Below are positions 34,469 to 42,337 of a stretch of 64,000 nucleotides of DNA, in pieces. Location: assembly GCF_004342985.1 (NCBI RefSeq), contig NZ_SMBO01000002.1, forward strand, positions 434,001 through 498,000, in the 5' to 3' direction. The stretch is from Novosphingobium sp. PhB57 (GTDB lineage Bacteria > Pseudomonadota > Alphaproteobacteria > Sphingomonadales > Sphingomonadaceae). The notes under the pieces are model-generated. The model did not search any database. It was given only the letters and a program-made list of their open reading frames with translations, and was not told the origin of the DNA. The position numbers were made by a program, and so were the translations under genes. Position 1 is the first letter of the stretch, and every line of letters starts with the position of its first letter.

Positions 34469-35551
34469 TCAGCCGCATTGCCCCCGGTGCAGCAGCTTGT
34501 GATCCGCCAGGACCAGCGCCATCATCGCCTCGACCACCGGCACGCCGCGAATGCCCACGCAGGGATCGTGGCGACCCTTGGTGAGCAGTTCGGTGGCCTC
34601 GCCTTCGCGGTTGATCGTCGGCTGCGGGGTGAGGATCGAACTGGTGGGTTTGAAGGCCACGCGCACCACCACCGGCTGGCCGGTCGAGATGCCGCCAGCG
34701 ATGCCGCCCGCGTGGTTGGCGCTGAATTCGGGGCCACCAACGCCCGGATGCATGGGATCGGCATTCTGCTCGCCGGTCAGGCGCGCGGCGGCGAAACCGT
34801 CGCCGATCTCCACGCCCTTTACCGCGTTGATGCCCATCATCGCGGCGGCAAGGTCGGCGTCCAGCTTGCCGTAGAGCGGCGCGCCCCAGCCGGCGGGAAC
34901 GCCGGTGGCGATGCATTCGACGACCGCGCCGACCGAGGAGCCGGCCAGGCGTGCATCGTCGACGATCTTTTCCCAGCGCTTCGCGGCTTCCGCGTCGGGG
35001 CAGAAGAACGGGTTGTTGCCGATTTCCGCGGCATCGAACTGCGCCATGTTGATCGCATCGCCGCCGATCTCGGAGACATAGGCCAGGATCTGCACTTCGG
35101 GGATCACCAGCCGCGCCACGCCGCCGGCCGCCACGCGGCTGGCGGTTTCGCGCGCGGAACTGCGCCCGCCGCCGCGGTAGTCGCGGAAGCCGTACTTGGC
35201 GTCATAGGCATAGTCCGCATGGCCGGGGCGGTAGGCCTTGGCGACATCCGAATAGTCCTTGGAGCGCTGATCGACGTTCTCGATCATCAGGCTGATCGGC
35301 GTGCCCGTCGTGCGCCGCACGCCATCCTGGCCCTCGAACACGCCCGAAAGGATGCGGACCTGGTCCGGTTCCTGGCGCTGGGTCGTGAACTTCGACTGGC
35401 CGGGGCGGCGCGCGTCGAGGAAGGGCTGGAGCGTGCTTTCGTCTATCGCCAGGCCCGGCGGGCACCCGTCGACGACGGCGCCGATGGCCGGTCCGTGGCT
35501 TTCGCCCCAGGTGGTGAAACGGAAAAGGCGTCCGAATGTGTTCACGCTCAT
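34469..35551 (-). CDS. aroC: chorismate synthase
   Basis: 360 residues, last enzyme of the shikimate pathway; it makes chorismate from EPSP using reduced flavin. Signatures are [20 protein letters not shown] at the N-terminus, [29 protein letters not shown], and the C-terminal [21 protein letters not shown] and [10 protein letters not shown]. The start [12 protein letters not shown] at 35551 matches the family. A 23-bp tandem repeat lies 40-100 bases upstream. Confidence 0.97.
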   Translation of the reverse strand: MSVNTFGRLFRFTTWGESHGPAIGAVVDGCPPGLAIDESTLQPFLDARRPGQSKFTTQRQEPDQVRILSGVFEGQDGVRRTTGTPISLMIENVDQRSKDYSDVAKAYRPGHADYAYDAKYGFRDYRGGGRSSARETASRVAAGGVARLVIPEVQILAYVSEIGGDAINMAQFDAAEIGNNPFFCPDAEAAKRWEKIVDDARLAGSSVGAVVECIATGVPAGWGAPLYGKLDADLAAAMMGINAVKGVEIGDGFAAARLTGEQNADPMHPGVGGPEFSANHAGGIAGGISTGQPVVVRVAFKPTSSILTPQPTINREGEATELLTKGRHDPCVGIRGVPVVEAMMALVLADHKLLHRGQCG

Positions 35552-35590
35552 GGAGGCGCTTTGTCGCGCAAGGATCGGTTTGTCCAGCCT

Positions 35591-35652
35591 CGCGCACGCG
35601 ACAGATGACATCTCGCGCACGGGGCAGATGACGTCCCGCGCACGGGACAGAT
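35591..35652. repeat. 23-bp tandem repeat (2.7 copies) upstream of aroC
   Basis: Units at 35591-35613 and 35614-35636 are followed by a partial third at 35637-35652. Each starts CGCGCACG and contains (G/C)(G/A)CAGATGAC(A/G)TC. The first unit includes the near-palindrome AGATGACATCT. The array lies between the divergent aroC and monooxygenase genes. A period of 23 bp puts equal faces about two helical turns apart, as for operator arrays; no regulator is known. Confidence 0.7.
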
Positions 35653-35773
35653 CGCTCTTTTCGGATCGTGCCGATCCCTCCGCGGGGGCGAAATTCAGCA
35701 GAAGTGGTTGTTCCTGCGCTTGAATGGCGCGGGCGGACGGCTAGGAGCGGGGAAAATCGATAAGGGGTGCGCC

Positions 35774-36079
35774 ATGTTTCTCGTCGTCTTCCGCAACCGA
35801 AAACGCGTCGACATCGATGCCGAGGCCTATGTCCACGATGCCGACCATATGGAGGAGCTCGCCCGAAACCAGCCGGGCTTTCTCTCCTTCAAAAGCTACC
35901 TCAGCGACGACGGGGAAGTGATCGCCATGTCCGAATGGGAAGACGAGCCGTCCGCACGGGGCTGGGCGCGCCATGCCGAACATATCGTCGTGCAAAAGCG
36001 CGGCCGGGAAGGCTACTACGAGAGCTATACCCTCTTCACCTGCGATTCGCCGCGGGTGCACCGCTTCCAAAGGACGTGA
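35774..36079 (+). CDS. antibiotic biosynthesis monooxygenase domain protein
   Basis: 101 residues forming a ferredoxin-like ABM fold: it begins MFLVVFRNRKRVDIDAEAY, has ELARNQPGFLSFKSYLSDDGEVIAMSEWED with the conserved Trp, and HAEHIVVQKRGREGYYESY. Such dimeric proteins include quinone-forming monooxygenases and IsdG-like heme enzymes, but many are uncharacterised. The ATG at 35774 is the family start. The next gene begins five bases after its stop, so the two form an operon. Confidence 0.85.
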   Translation: MFLVVFRNRKRVDIDAEAYVHDADHMEELARNQPGFLSFKSYLSDDGEVIAMSEWEDEPSARGWARHAEHIVVQKRGREGYYESYTLFTCDSPRVHRFQRT

Positions 36080-36083
36080 AGAC

Positions 36084-36431
36084 GTGAGCCTCGAATTCTA
36101 CGGCATTCCGAATTGCGACACCGTCAAGAAGGCAAGGAACTGGCTGGACGCCCGAGGCAGCAAATACACTTTCCACGACTACAAGAAGGAAGGCGCCGAA
36201 GCGGCCCGACTCGAGCGGTGGGTGGCGCAGGCCGGCTGGGAAAAGCTTCTCAATCGCGCCGGGACCACATTCAAGAAGCTGCCCGAGGCCGACAAGGCCG
36301 ACATCGATGCCGCCAAGGCGGTTGCAATCATGGCGGCCAACCCAAGCTGCATCAAGCGGCCGGTCGTGGAATATCCCGGCGGACTGCTGGTAGGGTTCAA
36401 GGCGCCCGATTGGGAGGCGGCGCTGGGCTGA
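36084..36431 (+). CDS. ArsC/Spx family reductase (YffB-like)
   Basis: 115 residues with a thioredoxin-like ArsC fold. GIPNCDTVKKARNWLDARG contains Cys11 and Lys15, as in E. coli YffB, and the C-terminal half has IKRPVVEYPGGLLVGF with the cis-Pro region. YffB-type proteins bind glutathione and are not proven arsenate reductases; no ars genes are nearby. The GTG start directly follows the ABM gene. pnuC begins 46 bases downstream. Confidence 0.88.
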   Translation: MSLEFYGIPNCDTVKKARNWLDARGSKYTFHDYKKEGAEAARLERWVAQAGWEKLLNRAGTTFKKLPEADKADIDAAKAVAIMAANPSCIKRPVVEYPGGLLVGFKAPDWEAALG

Positions 36432-36477
36432 CGGGCCGGCGGTGATGACCATGATGCAGGCCGGCTGAAGCGTCGCG

Positions 36478-37044
36478 ATGGATCCGATCGAATGGGCAGC
36501 GGCGGCACTCGGGCTCGCCAATATCGCGCTCCTCGTGCAGCGCAGCGTGTGGAACTATCCGTTCGGCATGGCCATGGTCATGCTCTACTTCGTCGTGTTC
36601 TGGGACGCGAAGCTCTACGGGGAAGCGGGGCTGCAACTGTTCTTCTTCGCCGCGCAGATCTGGGGCTGGGTGCTCTGGGTGCGCGCGGGGGGCGGCGAAA
36701 GCCGGGTTCCGGTCCGCCGCCTGGGCAATTTCGCGCGGCTGCTCTGGCTGATGGGCACGGCGGCGCTGGCGCTGAACCTGGGCTGGGTCATGCACAAGTT
36801 CACCGACGCGTCGCTGCCCTATGCGGATTCCGCCATCGCCGGGGCCAGTATCGCCGCGCAGATCCTGCTGGGCTTCCGCCGCATCGAGAACTGGGTGCTG
36901 TGGATCATGATCGATGTCGCCTCGATCGGGGTCTATATCTACAAGGGGCTTTGGCCGACGACGGCGCTCTACGTGGTGCTGCTGGCGATGTCGGTACTGG
37001 GCCTGCGCGAGTGGATCGCGGCCGAGAAAGCCGAAGCGGCGTGA
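36478..37044 (+). CDS. pnuC: nicotinamide riboside/mononucleotide transporter PnuC
   Basis: 188 residues with about seven transmembrane helices. The PnuC pattern is visible in RSVWNYPFGMAMVMLYFVVFWDAKLYGEAGLQ and in the second half RRIENWVLWIMIDVASIGVYIYKGLW. It facilitates diffusion of nicotinamide riboside, trapped by phosphorylation inside the cell. The next gene, a predicted kinase of this type, overlaps its stop (GTGA), which strongly supports a nicotinamide riboside salvage pair for NAD synthesis. Confidence 0.94.
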   Translation: MDPIEWAAAALGLANIALLVQRSVWNYPFGMAMVMLYFVVFWDAKLYGEAGLQLFFFAAQIWGWVLWVRAGGGESRVPVRRLGNFARLLWLMGTAALALNLGWVMHKFTDASLPYADSAIAGASIAAQILLGFRRIENWVLWIMIDVASIGVYIYKGLWPTTALYVVLLAMSVLGLREWIAAEKAEAA

Positions 37045-37544
37045 TCACCTTGTGCCTCCACGGCGCGGAAAGCACCGGGAAGTCGGTGCTGGCGGAGCGG
37101 CTGGGCTATCCCTGGGTGCCGGAATACGGCCGCACGTATTGCGAGGAGCACGGCACCGACCTGACGATGGCGGACCTTCTTGCCATTGCCGAGGGCCAGG
37201 CCGAGGAAAATCGCAAGGCCATGGCCGCGCGCCCGCCGGTCCTGCTCCTCGATACCGACCAGCTCATGACCGCCGCCTGGGCGCAGATGCTGTTCGGCGA
37301 CGTGCCGCCGGCGCTGCTGGCCTACCCCAAGGCGGACCACTACCTGCTCTTCGCGCCCGATGTGCCATGGCGTGATGACGGCACCCGTTTCTTCGGCACG
37401 GACGATAGGCGCGCGCGCTTCGCTGCCCTCGCGGAAGAGATGCTGGTGCGCGCAGAGGTGCCCTTCACGCGGATCGGCGGGTCCTGGCAGGAGCGCGAGG
37501 CGCAGGCCCGGCTCGCCATATCGGCTTTGGCGAGGACGCTCTAG
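37041..37544 (+). CDS. NadR-like nicotinamide riboside kinase
   Basis: 167 residues, an AAA-family P-loop kinase. The Walker A is HGAESTGKSVLAERL at the N-terminus; YGRTYCEEHG and LLLDTDQLMTAAW (Walker B-like) follow, as in the C-terminal kinase domain of NadR. It lacks the adenylyltransferase and regulatory domains of full NadR, so it should only phosphorylate nicotinamide riboside. The GTG start overlaps the pnuC stop. Assignment rests on motif and gene context. Confidence 0.85.
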   Translation: MITLCLHGAESTGKSVLAERLGYPWVPEYGRTYCEEHGTDLTMADLLAIAEGQAEENRKAMAARPPVLLLDTDQLMTAAWAQMLFGDVPPALLAYPKADHYLLFAPDVPWRDDGTRFFGTDDRRARFAALAEEMLVRAEVPFTRIGGSWQEREAQARLAISALARTL

Positions 37545-37574
37545 CCGACATGGCGTCCTCGCCGGAGCGGCCGC

Positions 37575-38324
37575 CTATATCTTCCGTGCGGTCGCGATGA
37601 AGTTCAGCGAGAGATCGTCCGAAAGGTGCAATCCTGCCGTCGGCGACCAGGCGATGCCCTTGGGCTCGCCCAGCACCAGCCCGGCGCCTGCCGCCAGATC
37701 GCGCAATTCGTCGGGGGTGGCGAATTCCTTCCAGTCGTGCGTGCCGCGCGGCACTTTGCCCAGCCGCTCGGCCGCCTCGACCAGCAGCAGGCGCGAGGCC
37801 GGGGTGCGGTTGGGGCAGGAAAGGAACATCAGCCCGTCGTCCGCCATCGCCTCGGCAAGCTGGCCGATGAACAGCGCCTTGTCAGTGACGTGCTCGATCA
37901 CTTCCAGCGAGCAGACGAGATCGAAGCCAGAGAGGCCGAGCTGGCCGAGTTCGCCGTGCCGGTACGCGATGGGTAGCCCCATGGCTTCGGCATGGCTGCG
38001 TGCCGAAGCCACGTTCTCGGCCGCTGCATCCACGCCCGTCACGGCCGCGCCCAGGCGGGCGAGCGGTTCGCAAAGCAGGCCGGCGCCGCAGCCCGCGTCC
38101 AACGCGCGCTTGCCCGCAAGAGGCCGCAGCATGCGCGAGTCGGTGGAGAAGTGGCGGTCGATCTCGGCGCGGATGAAGGCCAGGCGTACCGGGTTCAGCT
38201 TGTGCAGCATGGCCGAGGAACCCTTGGGATCCCACCATTCCGCCGCCATCGCGCCGAAGTGAGCGGCTTCCTTCGGATCGATTGTTGCGCGAGAAGGCGT
38301 GTTCGAAGCAGTTGCATTATCCAT
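37575..38324 (-). CDS. ubiG: bifunctional 2-polyprenyl-6-hydroxyphenol methylase/3-demethylubiquinol 3-O-methyltransferase
   Basis: 249 residues, the O-methyltransferase of ubiquinone synthesis. It shows the UbiG start EAAHFGAMAAEWWDPKGSSAMLHKLNPVRL, SAM motif ALDAGCGAGLLCEPLARLGA, GVDAAAENV, and SLEVIEHV, and the membrane-binding part PRGTHDWKEF. It diverges from lysC across 80 bases that contain a perfect DnaA box. With ubiE and ubiB, three ubiquinone genes lie in this window. Confidence 0.96.
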   Translation of the reverse strand: MDNATASNTPSRATIDPKEAAHFGAMAAEWWDPKGSSAMLHKLNPVRLAFIRAEIDRHFSTDSRMLRPLAGKRALDAGCGAGLLCEPLARLGAAVTGVDAAAENVASARSHAEAMGLPIAYRHGELGQLGLSGFDLVCSLEVIEHVTDKALFIGQLAEAMADDGLMFLSCPNRTPASRLLLVEAAERLGKVPRGTHDWKEFATPDELRDLAAGAGLVLGEPKGIAWSPTAGLHLSDDLSLNFIATARKI

Positions 38325-38352
38325 GACTCCCCCCTAACAGCCCGGCCGACTC

Positions 38353-38361
38353 TTATCCACA
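38353..38361 (+). promoter_or_regulatory. perfect DnaA box between ubiG and lysC
   Basis: TTATCCACA is an exact match to the consensus DnaA box. It lies 29 bases upstream of the ubiG start and 44 bases upstream of the lysC start, in their shared promoter region. One 9-mer can arise by chance, so function is uncertain. Confidence 0.45.
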
Positions 38362-38404
38362 CGCGCATCTCTCCTGCGCACAACCCGAAGGGGGCAACGG
38401 CACC

Positions 38405-39679
38405 TTGGCACGTATCGTGATGAAATTCGGCGGCACCTCGATGGCCGGCACCGAGCGAATCCGGCGCGTGGCGGGTATCGTCAAACGCCAGCAGGAAGCG
38501 GGCCACGAAGTCGCGGTCGTCGTTTCGGCAATGGCGGGCGAGACCGATCGCCTCGTCAACTTCTGCCGCGAGGCGAATGCGCTCTACGATCCCGCCGAAT
38601 ACGACGTTGTCGTGGCTTCGGGCGAGCAGGTCACTTCGGGCCTGCTGGCGCTGACGCTGCAGGCGATGGGCTGCAAGGCACGCTCGTGGCTGGGTTGGCA
38701 GCTGCCGATCAAGACCGACGACGCCCATGCCAAGGCCCGTATCGAGGAATTCGATTCGGAAGCGCTGCTGGCCTCGATGGCCGCGGGCGAGATCGCGGTG
38801 ATCCCCGGTTTCCAGGGCGTTTCGCCGGACAATCGCATCACCACGCTGGGCCGTGGCGGTTCGGACACATCGGCCGTGGCCGTGGCGGCGGCGGTCAAGG
38901 CCGACCGCTGCGACATCTACACCGATGTCGACGGCGTCTACACCACCGACCCGCGCATCGTCGCCAAGGCGCGCAAGCTGCCGCTGGTGACTTATGAGGA
39001 AATGCTCGAACTGGCCTCGGTCGGTTCGAAGGTCCTGCAGACCCGTTCCGTCTCGCTGGCCATGAAGGAAAACGTGCGGGTTCAGGTGCTGTCCTCGTTC
39101 ATCGACGAGAATGCCCCGGCCGCCGATACCTTGCCCGGCACGATGATCGTGAGCGACGAGGAACTGGCCAATGCCGAACAAGAAGGAAGCGACATGGAAC
39201 GCCAGCTGATCACCGGCATCGCCGCCGACAAGAACGAAGCCAAGGTTACCCTTACCCGCGTGCCGGACCGTCCGGGTGCCGTGGCCGCGATCTTCGCGCC
39301 GCTCGCGGAATCGAACATCAACGTCGACATGATCATCCAGAACGTCGCCAAGGACAAAGGCGAGACCGACGTCACCTTCACGGTGCCGCAGGCCGATCTC
39401 GTCCGCGCGCAGGCGCTTCTGGAAGAACGCAAGGAAGCCATCGGTTACTACCGCATGATCGCCGACAGCAATGTCGCGAAGATCAGCGTCGTCGGTGTCG
39501 GCATGCGCAGCCACGCCGGTGTGGCCTCGACCATGTTCAAGACTCTGGCCGACCGCGGCATCAACATCATCGCCATCTCGACCAGCGAGATCAAGGTTTC
39601 GGTCCTGATCGACACGGACGAGACCGAACTGGCCGTGCGTGTGCTGCACACCGCTTACGGGCTCGACGCCGCCGCCTGA
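38405..39679 (+). CDS. lysC: aspartate kinase
   Basis: 424 residues; it phosphorylates aspartate, the entry to lysine, threonine, methionine and diaminopimelate. The kinase domain starts IVMKFGGTSMAGTERIRRVA and has GRGGSDTSAVAVAAAVKADRC with TDVDGVYTTDPRIV; two ACT domains follow (about 270-424; VPDRPGAVAAIFAPLAESNINVDMI and GVGMRSHAGVASTMFKTLADRGINI), where feedback inhibition by lysine or threonine acts. The start is TTG, giving the family N-terminus; an ATG five codons on is possible. A bidirectional terminator follows. Confidence 0.96.
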   Translation: MARIVMKFGGTSMAGTERIRRVAGIVKRQQEAGHEVAVVVSAMAGETDRLVNFCREANALYDPAEYDVVVASGEQVTSGLLALTLQAMGCKARSWLGWQLPIKTDDAHAKARIEEFDSEALLASMAAGEIAVIPGFQGVSPDNRITTLGRGGSDTSAVAVAAAVKADRCDIYTDVDGVYTTDPRIVAKARKLPLVTYEEMLELASVGSKVLQTRSVSLAMKENVRVQVLSSFIDENAPAADTLPGTMIVSDEELANAEQEGSDMERQLITGIAADKNEAKVTLTRVPDRPGAVAAIFAPLAESNINVDMIIQNVAKDKGETDVTFTVPQADLVRAQALLEERKEAIGYYRMIADSNVAKISVVGVGMRSHAGVASTMFKTLADRGINIIAISTSEIKVSVLIDTDETELAVRVLHTAYGLDAAA

Positions 39680-39741
39680 AGGCCCAGCACGACGGCCCAG
39701 CGCCGACGGCGCACCCGATTGGGTGCGAGACATCGAACAGG

Positions 39742-39772
39742 AAAAGGCGGCGCGGCGAGCGCCGCCTTTTTC
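39742..39772. terminator. bidirectional terminator between lysC and DUF2239
   Basis: AAAAGGCGGCGC (39742-39753) pairs perfectly with GCGCCGCCTTTT (39759-39770) around a five-base loop, followed by TT on the plus strand; the A-run gives a T-tail on the minus strand too. It lies between convergent lysC and DUF2239 genes and serves both. Confidence 0.85.
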
Positions 39773-39775
39773 GTT

Positions 39776-40300
39776 TCAGTCTTCGGCGCGCGGCTGGACG
39801 AGTTCGAGCACATGGTCCCTGAGGTCGGCAGGCCACGGCGCGAGCGCTGCGGCCAGTTCTTCGAGCTTGTCCGCGAAAAGTAGGCGTGAGGCTTCCTCGA
39901 AGCCGGGCAGGTCGCCGCCGAGCGCGGACATCACGCGGTAGGCCCGCTCCTGCGCTGTGCGGCGCGCGGTACGTCCGCCGTCGGCCTTGCGCGCTTCGTC
40001 AACGAGACGGCGCAGCGCCTGCGAGGCCCCGCCCGGCTGGCGGGACAGCCAGTCCCACTGCCGCGGCAGCAGGGTCACTTCGCGGGCGGTGACGCCCAGC
40101 CTGGGCCGGCCACGGCGCCGGGGCGCCTCTTCCTGCGCAAGCGCGGGAACGCCGCGCCAGTCGAGATCGACGGCCCTGCCATCCGCATCGTCGAACACGA
40201 GCAGTCCATCCTCGCGCCCGCGCAGCGCGGCGACGAGTTGGTCCGGGCTGCCGCGCGCTATGCGGGTCATGCCAAGAAAGGCAGTGCAGTTCCGTGTCAT
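39776..40300 (-). CDS. DUF2239 family protein
   Basis: 174 residues from the ATG at 40300 (MTRNCTAFLGMTRIARGSPD). The family pattern is recognisable: an N-terminal LVAALRGREDGLLVFDDADGRAVDLDWRG, a basic Arg-rich PRRRGRPRLGVTAREVTLLPRQWDWLSRQPGGASQALRRLVDEARK, which resembles a ribbon- or helix-type DNA-binding patch, and a C-terminal helical part. No function is established. It is divergent from a GIY-YIG gene and shares with it a symmetric promoter-operator region, so both are probably controlled by one regulator. Confidence 0.85.
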   Translation of the reverse strand: MTRNCTAFLGMTRIARGSPDQLVAALRGREDGLLVFDDADGRAVDLDWRGVPALAQEEAPRRRGRPRLGVTAREVTLLPRQWDWLSRQPGGASQALRRLVDEARKADGGRTARRTAQERAYRVMSALGGDLPGFEEASRLLFADKLEELAAALAPWPADLRDHVLELVQPRAED

Positions 40301-40316
40301 CGAGCCATCCTGAATG

Positions 40317-40371
40317 ATTTTTACCCGGATAATTTGATTTTGCGGCCAAGTCAATTTATCCGGGTGAAAAT
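40317..40371. promoter_or_regulatory. symmetric divergent promoters with 19-bp inverted repeat operator
   Basis: ATTTTTACCCGGATAATTT (40317-40335) and AATTTATCCGGGTGAAAAT (40353-40371) are inverse repeats matching at 17 of 19 positions. On the plus strand TTGATT (40334-40339), a 17-base spacer and TATCCG (40357-40362) form a promoter; on the minus strand TTGACT (40354-40349), 17 bases and TATCCG (40331-40326) form its mirror. Each -10 lies inside one repeat arm. Start codons follow 27 to 31 bases after each -10 region. A repressor bound to the arms would block both promoters. Confidence 0.7.
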
Positions 40372-40395
40372 ATCGGGACTCGAGAAAGGGAAATC

Positions 40396-40722
40396 ATGGA
40401 TCGCAAGGCGGCAGTCGCGGCATATCGCCAGCGCAAACCGGAGCGGGGCATCTACGCGGTGCGCTGCGAGGCGGCGGCCCTGGTGTGGGTGGGCCGCGCG
40501 CCTGACCTTGCGACGATCGGCAACCGGATCTTCTTCAGCCTGCGCCACGGCGGTTCCCCGCATCCCGGCCTGCAGGCGGCGTGGGATGAACACGGCGCGG
40601 AATCCTTGGCCTTCGAAGTGCTGGAAGTGCTCGACAGCGAGGAAATCGGGCTCGGTTGGCAGCGGGAACTCAAGAGGCGTCATGCGGACTGGATCGTGCG
40701 ACTGGGCGCGGCGGCGATCTAG
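40396..40722 (+). CDS. GIY-YIG nuclease family protein
   Basis: 108 residues of a small stand-alone GIY-YIG subfamily. It begins MDRKAAVAAYRQRKPERGIYAVRC, where GIY is present and WVG (in ALVWVGRA) replaces YIG; RIFFSLRHGGSPHPGLQAAWDEHGAESLAFEVLEVL follows the usual order of this subfamily. The domain cuts DNA in UvrC and homing nucleases; small members are uncharacterised and may not be nucleases. A GAAAGGG site precedes the ATG. It shares its promoter region with the divergent DUF2239 gene. Confidence 0.85.
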   Translation: MDRKAAVAAYRQRKPERGIYAVRCEAAALVWVGRAPDLATIGNRIFFSLRHGGSPHPGLQAAWDEHGAESLAFEVLEVLDSEEIGLGWQRELKRRHADWIVRLGAAAI

Positions 40723-40835
40723 GCTCCGGTGCTCCGACATGGCGCTGGATCGAATTTCGCAGCCAAGATCGCGGCGCGGCCTCAGGCGCGTCCTGCGGTG
40801 TGGGCGTTGACCGCGGCCTCTCTTGACGGCTCCCG

Positions 40836-42131
40836 TCAAAGCGCCTTGGCGAGTTCGTCCCGGAATCGAGGGTCCGCCAGGCCGATCAGCAGCGCGGCCC
40901 GTTCGCGCAGGCTCTTGCCGCGCAAGTTGGCGGCGCCGTGCTCGGTGACGATCCAGTGGACGTCGTTGCGGGGCGTCGTCACCGGGCCGTCGAGCCGCGG
41001 GACTATGCGGCTGACGGTGCCGCCTTTCGCCGTCGAGCGGCAGGCGATGATCGAGAGGCCGCCTTTCGATCCATAGGCGCCGCGCACGAAATCGAGCTGG
41101 CCGCCCGCTGCCGAGAACTGCCGCCCGCCCATGAATTCCGAATTGCAGGCGCCTTGAAGGTCGACCTGGATCGTCGCGTTGACGGAGACCACTTTGTCGT
41201 TCCGGGCGATCTCGGCGGCGTCGTTCACCACGTCGACCGGCAGCGAGTAGAGTTGGGGATTACCGTCCATCCAGCGGTAGAACGGGGCGTCGCCCATGGC
41301 GAAAGTATAGACGCTGCGGCCGGGATGAGTGGCCTTCAGCCGGTTGGAGACGGCGCCGGCATGGACCAGCCCCGCCATCGCCGGGGTGAGCAATTCGGTA
41401 TGGATGCCAAGGTCGCGGCGGCTTTCGATGCGGCGGCAGACCGCCGCGGGAAGGTTGCCGATGCCCATCTGGAGGCAGGCGCCGTCGTCGATCATGTCGG
41501 CGATGCGCGCGGCAATGGCCTCGTCCTCGGGTGCGGAAGGCGCTTCGCCAAACGATAGCAGCGGGACGGCGTTCTCGACGATGGCGGCAACCTGCGAGAC
41601 GTGGAGCGGCGTCGAACAGGCCACGCGGGGCATGGCCGGGTTCACTTCGACGATCACCGTCCGGGCGCAGTGCGCGGCAACGGAGGTATAGTCATTGGCC
41701 GCGCCGAAGCTGAAATAGCCGCTTTCGTCCATCGGCGAGACGGTGAGCACGCAGGCGTCCAGCGCGCATTCGTCGCGCAGCAGCCGGGGGGACCCGCTGA
41801 AGGCGCACGGCACGAAATCGATGAGCGCTTCCGCCGCGGGATCGGCCTTGACGAGGGCGCGCTCGACCCCGCCCATGAACAGGCAGCGCGGCCGGATCCG
41901 GTCGAGCAAGTCGCGGCGCAGGATCGTCGTTCCGGCATGGGTCTGCGAGAGGAGATACCAGACCCGCAAGTCGCGCAGCGTTCCGGCTTCGGCGCGCCGG
42001 GCAAGCGCGGCGAGGATCGCGGGCGGCTCGGCGACAGCCATGCCCATGGCAAGGTCGCTGTCGCTGGCGATGGCCAGGACCGCCTCGTCGGCAGAAGTCA
42101 GTTTGGCGGCGTAGATCTGCTTGGCGTCCAT
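40836..42131 (-). CDS. acetyl-CoA hydrolase/transferase family protein
   Basis: 431 residues of the Cat1/4-hydroxybutyrate CoA-transferase family (family I CoA transferases), which move CoA between acyl groups or hydrolyse acyl-CoA. Recognisable parts are LAMGMAVAEPPAILAALARR, VSPMDESGYFSFGAANDYT, LQMGIGNLPAAVCRRI, GIHTELLTPAMAGLVHAGA and WIVTEHGAANLRGKSLRERA. The segment SVNATIQVDLQGACNSE aligns with the region bearing the catalytic Glu in some members and has Gln there. No butyrate or PHA genes are next to it, so the substrate is open. ATG 42131 is the family start. Confidence 0.87.
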   Translation of the reverse strand: MDAKQIYAAKLTSADEAVLAIASDSDLAMGMAVAEPPAILAALARRAEAGTLRDLRVWYLLSQTHAGTTILRRDLLDRIRPRCLFMGGVERALVKADPAAEALIDFVPCAFSGSPRLLRDECALDACVLTVSPMDESGYFSFGAANDYTSVAAHCARTVIVEVNPAMPRVACSTPLHVSQVAAIVENAVPLLSFGEAPSAPEDEAIAARIADMIDDGACLQMGIGNLPAAVCRRIESRRDLGIHTELLTPAMAGLVHAGAVSNRLKATHPGRSVYTFAMGDAPFYRWMDGNPQLYSLPVDVVNDAAEIARNDKVVSVNATIQVDLQGACNSEFMGGRQFSAAGGQLDFVRGAYGSKGGLSIIACRSTAKGGTVSRIVPRLDGPVTTPRNDVHWIVTEHGAANLRGKSLRERAALLIGLADPRFRDELAKAL

Positions 42132-42251
42132 GATCCCACTCTTTCTTCTATGGGTCCGGGTGTGCCATCGGCAGGAAGCAAGGGGAAGACCGGAAGCGGG
42201 GCCTGCGCGCGACATGGCCGCGTCCCGCCGGGATTGCGTCTCGTTCTGCAG

Positions 42252-42291
42252 AAGAAAGATCCCGCCCCCTCGGGGGAAAGGGGGCGGGATC
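42252..42291 (-). terminator. terminator after katA
   Basis: GATCCCGCCCCCT (42258-42270) pairs perfectly with AGGGGGCGGGATC (42279-42291), 13 bp with an eight-base loop. On the minus strand it is followed by TTTCTTC. It lies 47 bases after the katA stop and before the CoA-transferase start. Confidence 0.8.
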
Positions 42292-42337
42292 GGGGCCGTC
42301 GCAGGGCCGGGCGGGGGAACGTGCGACGGCCGGGAGG

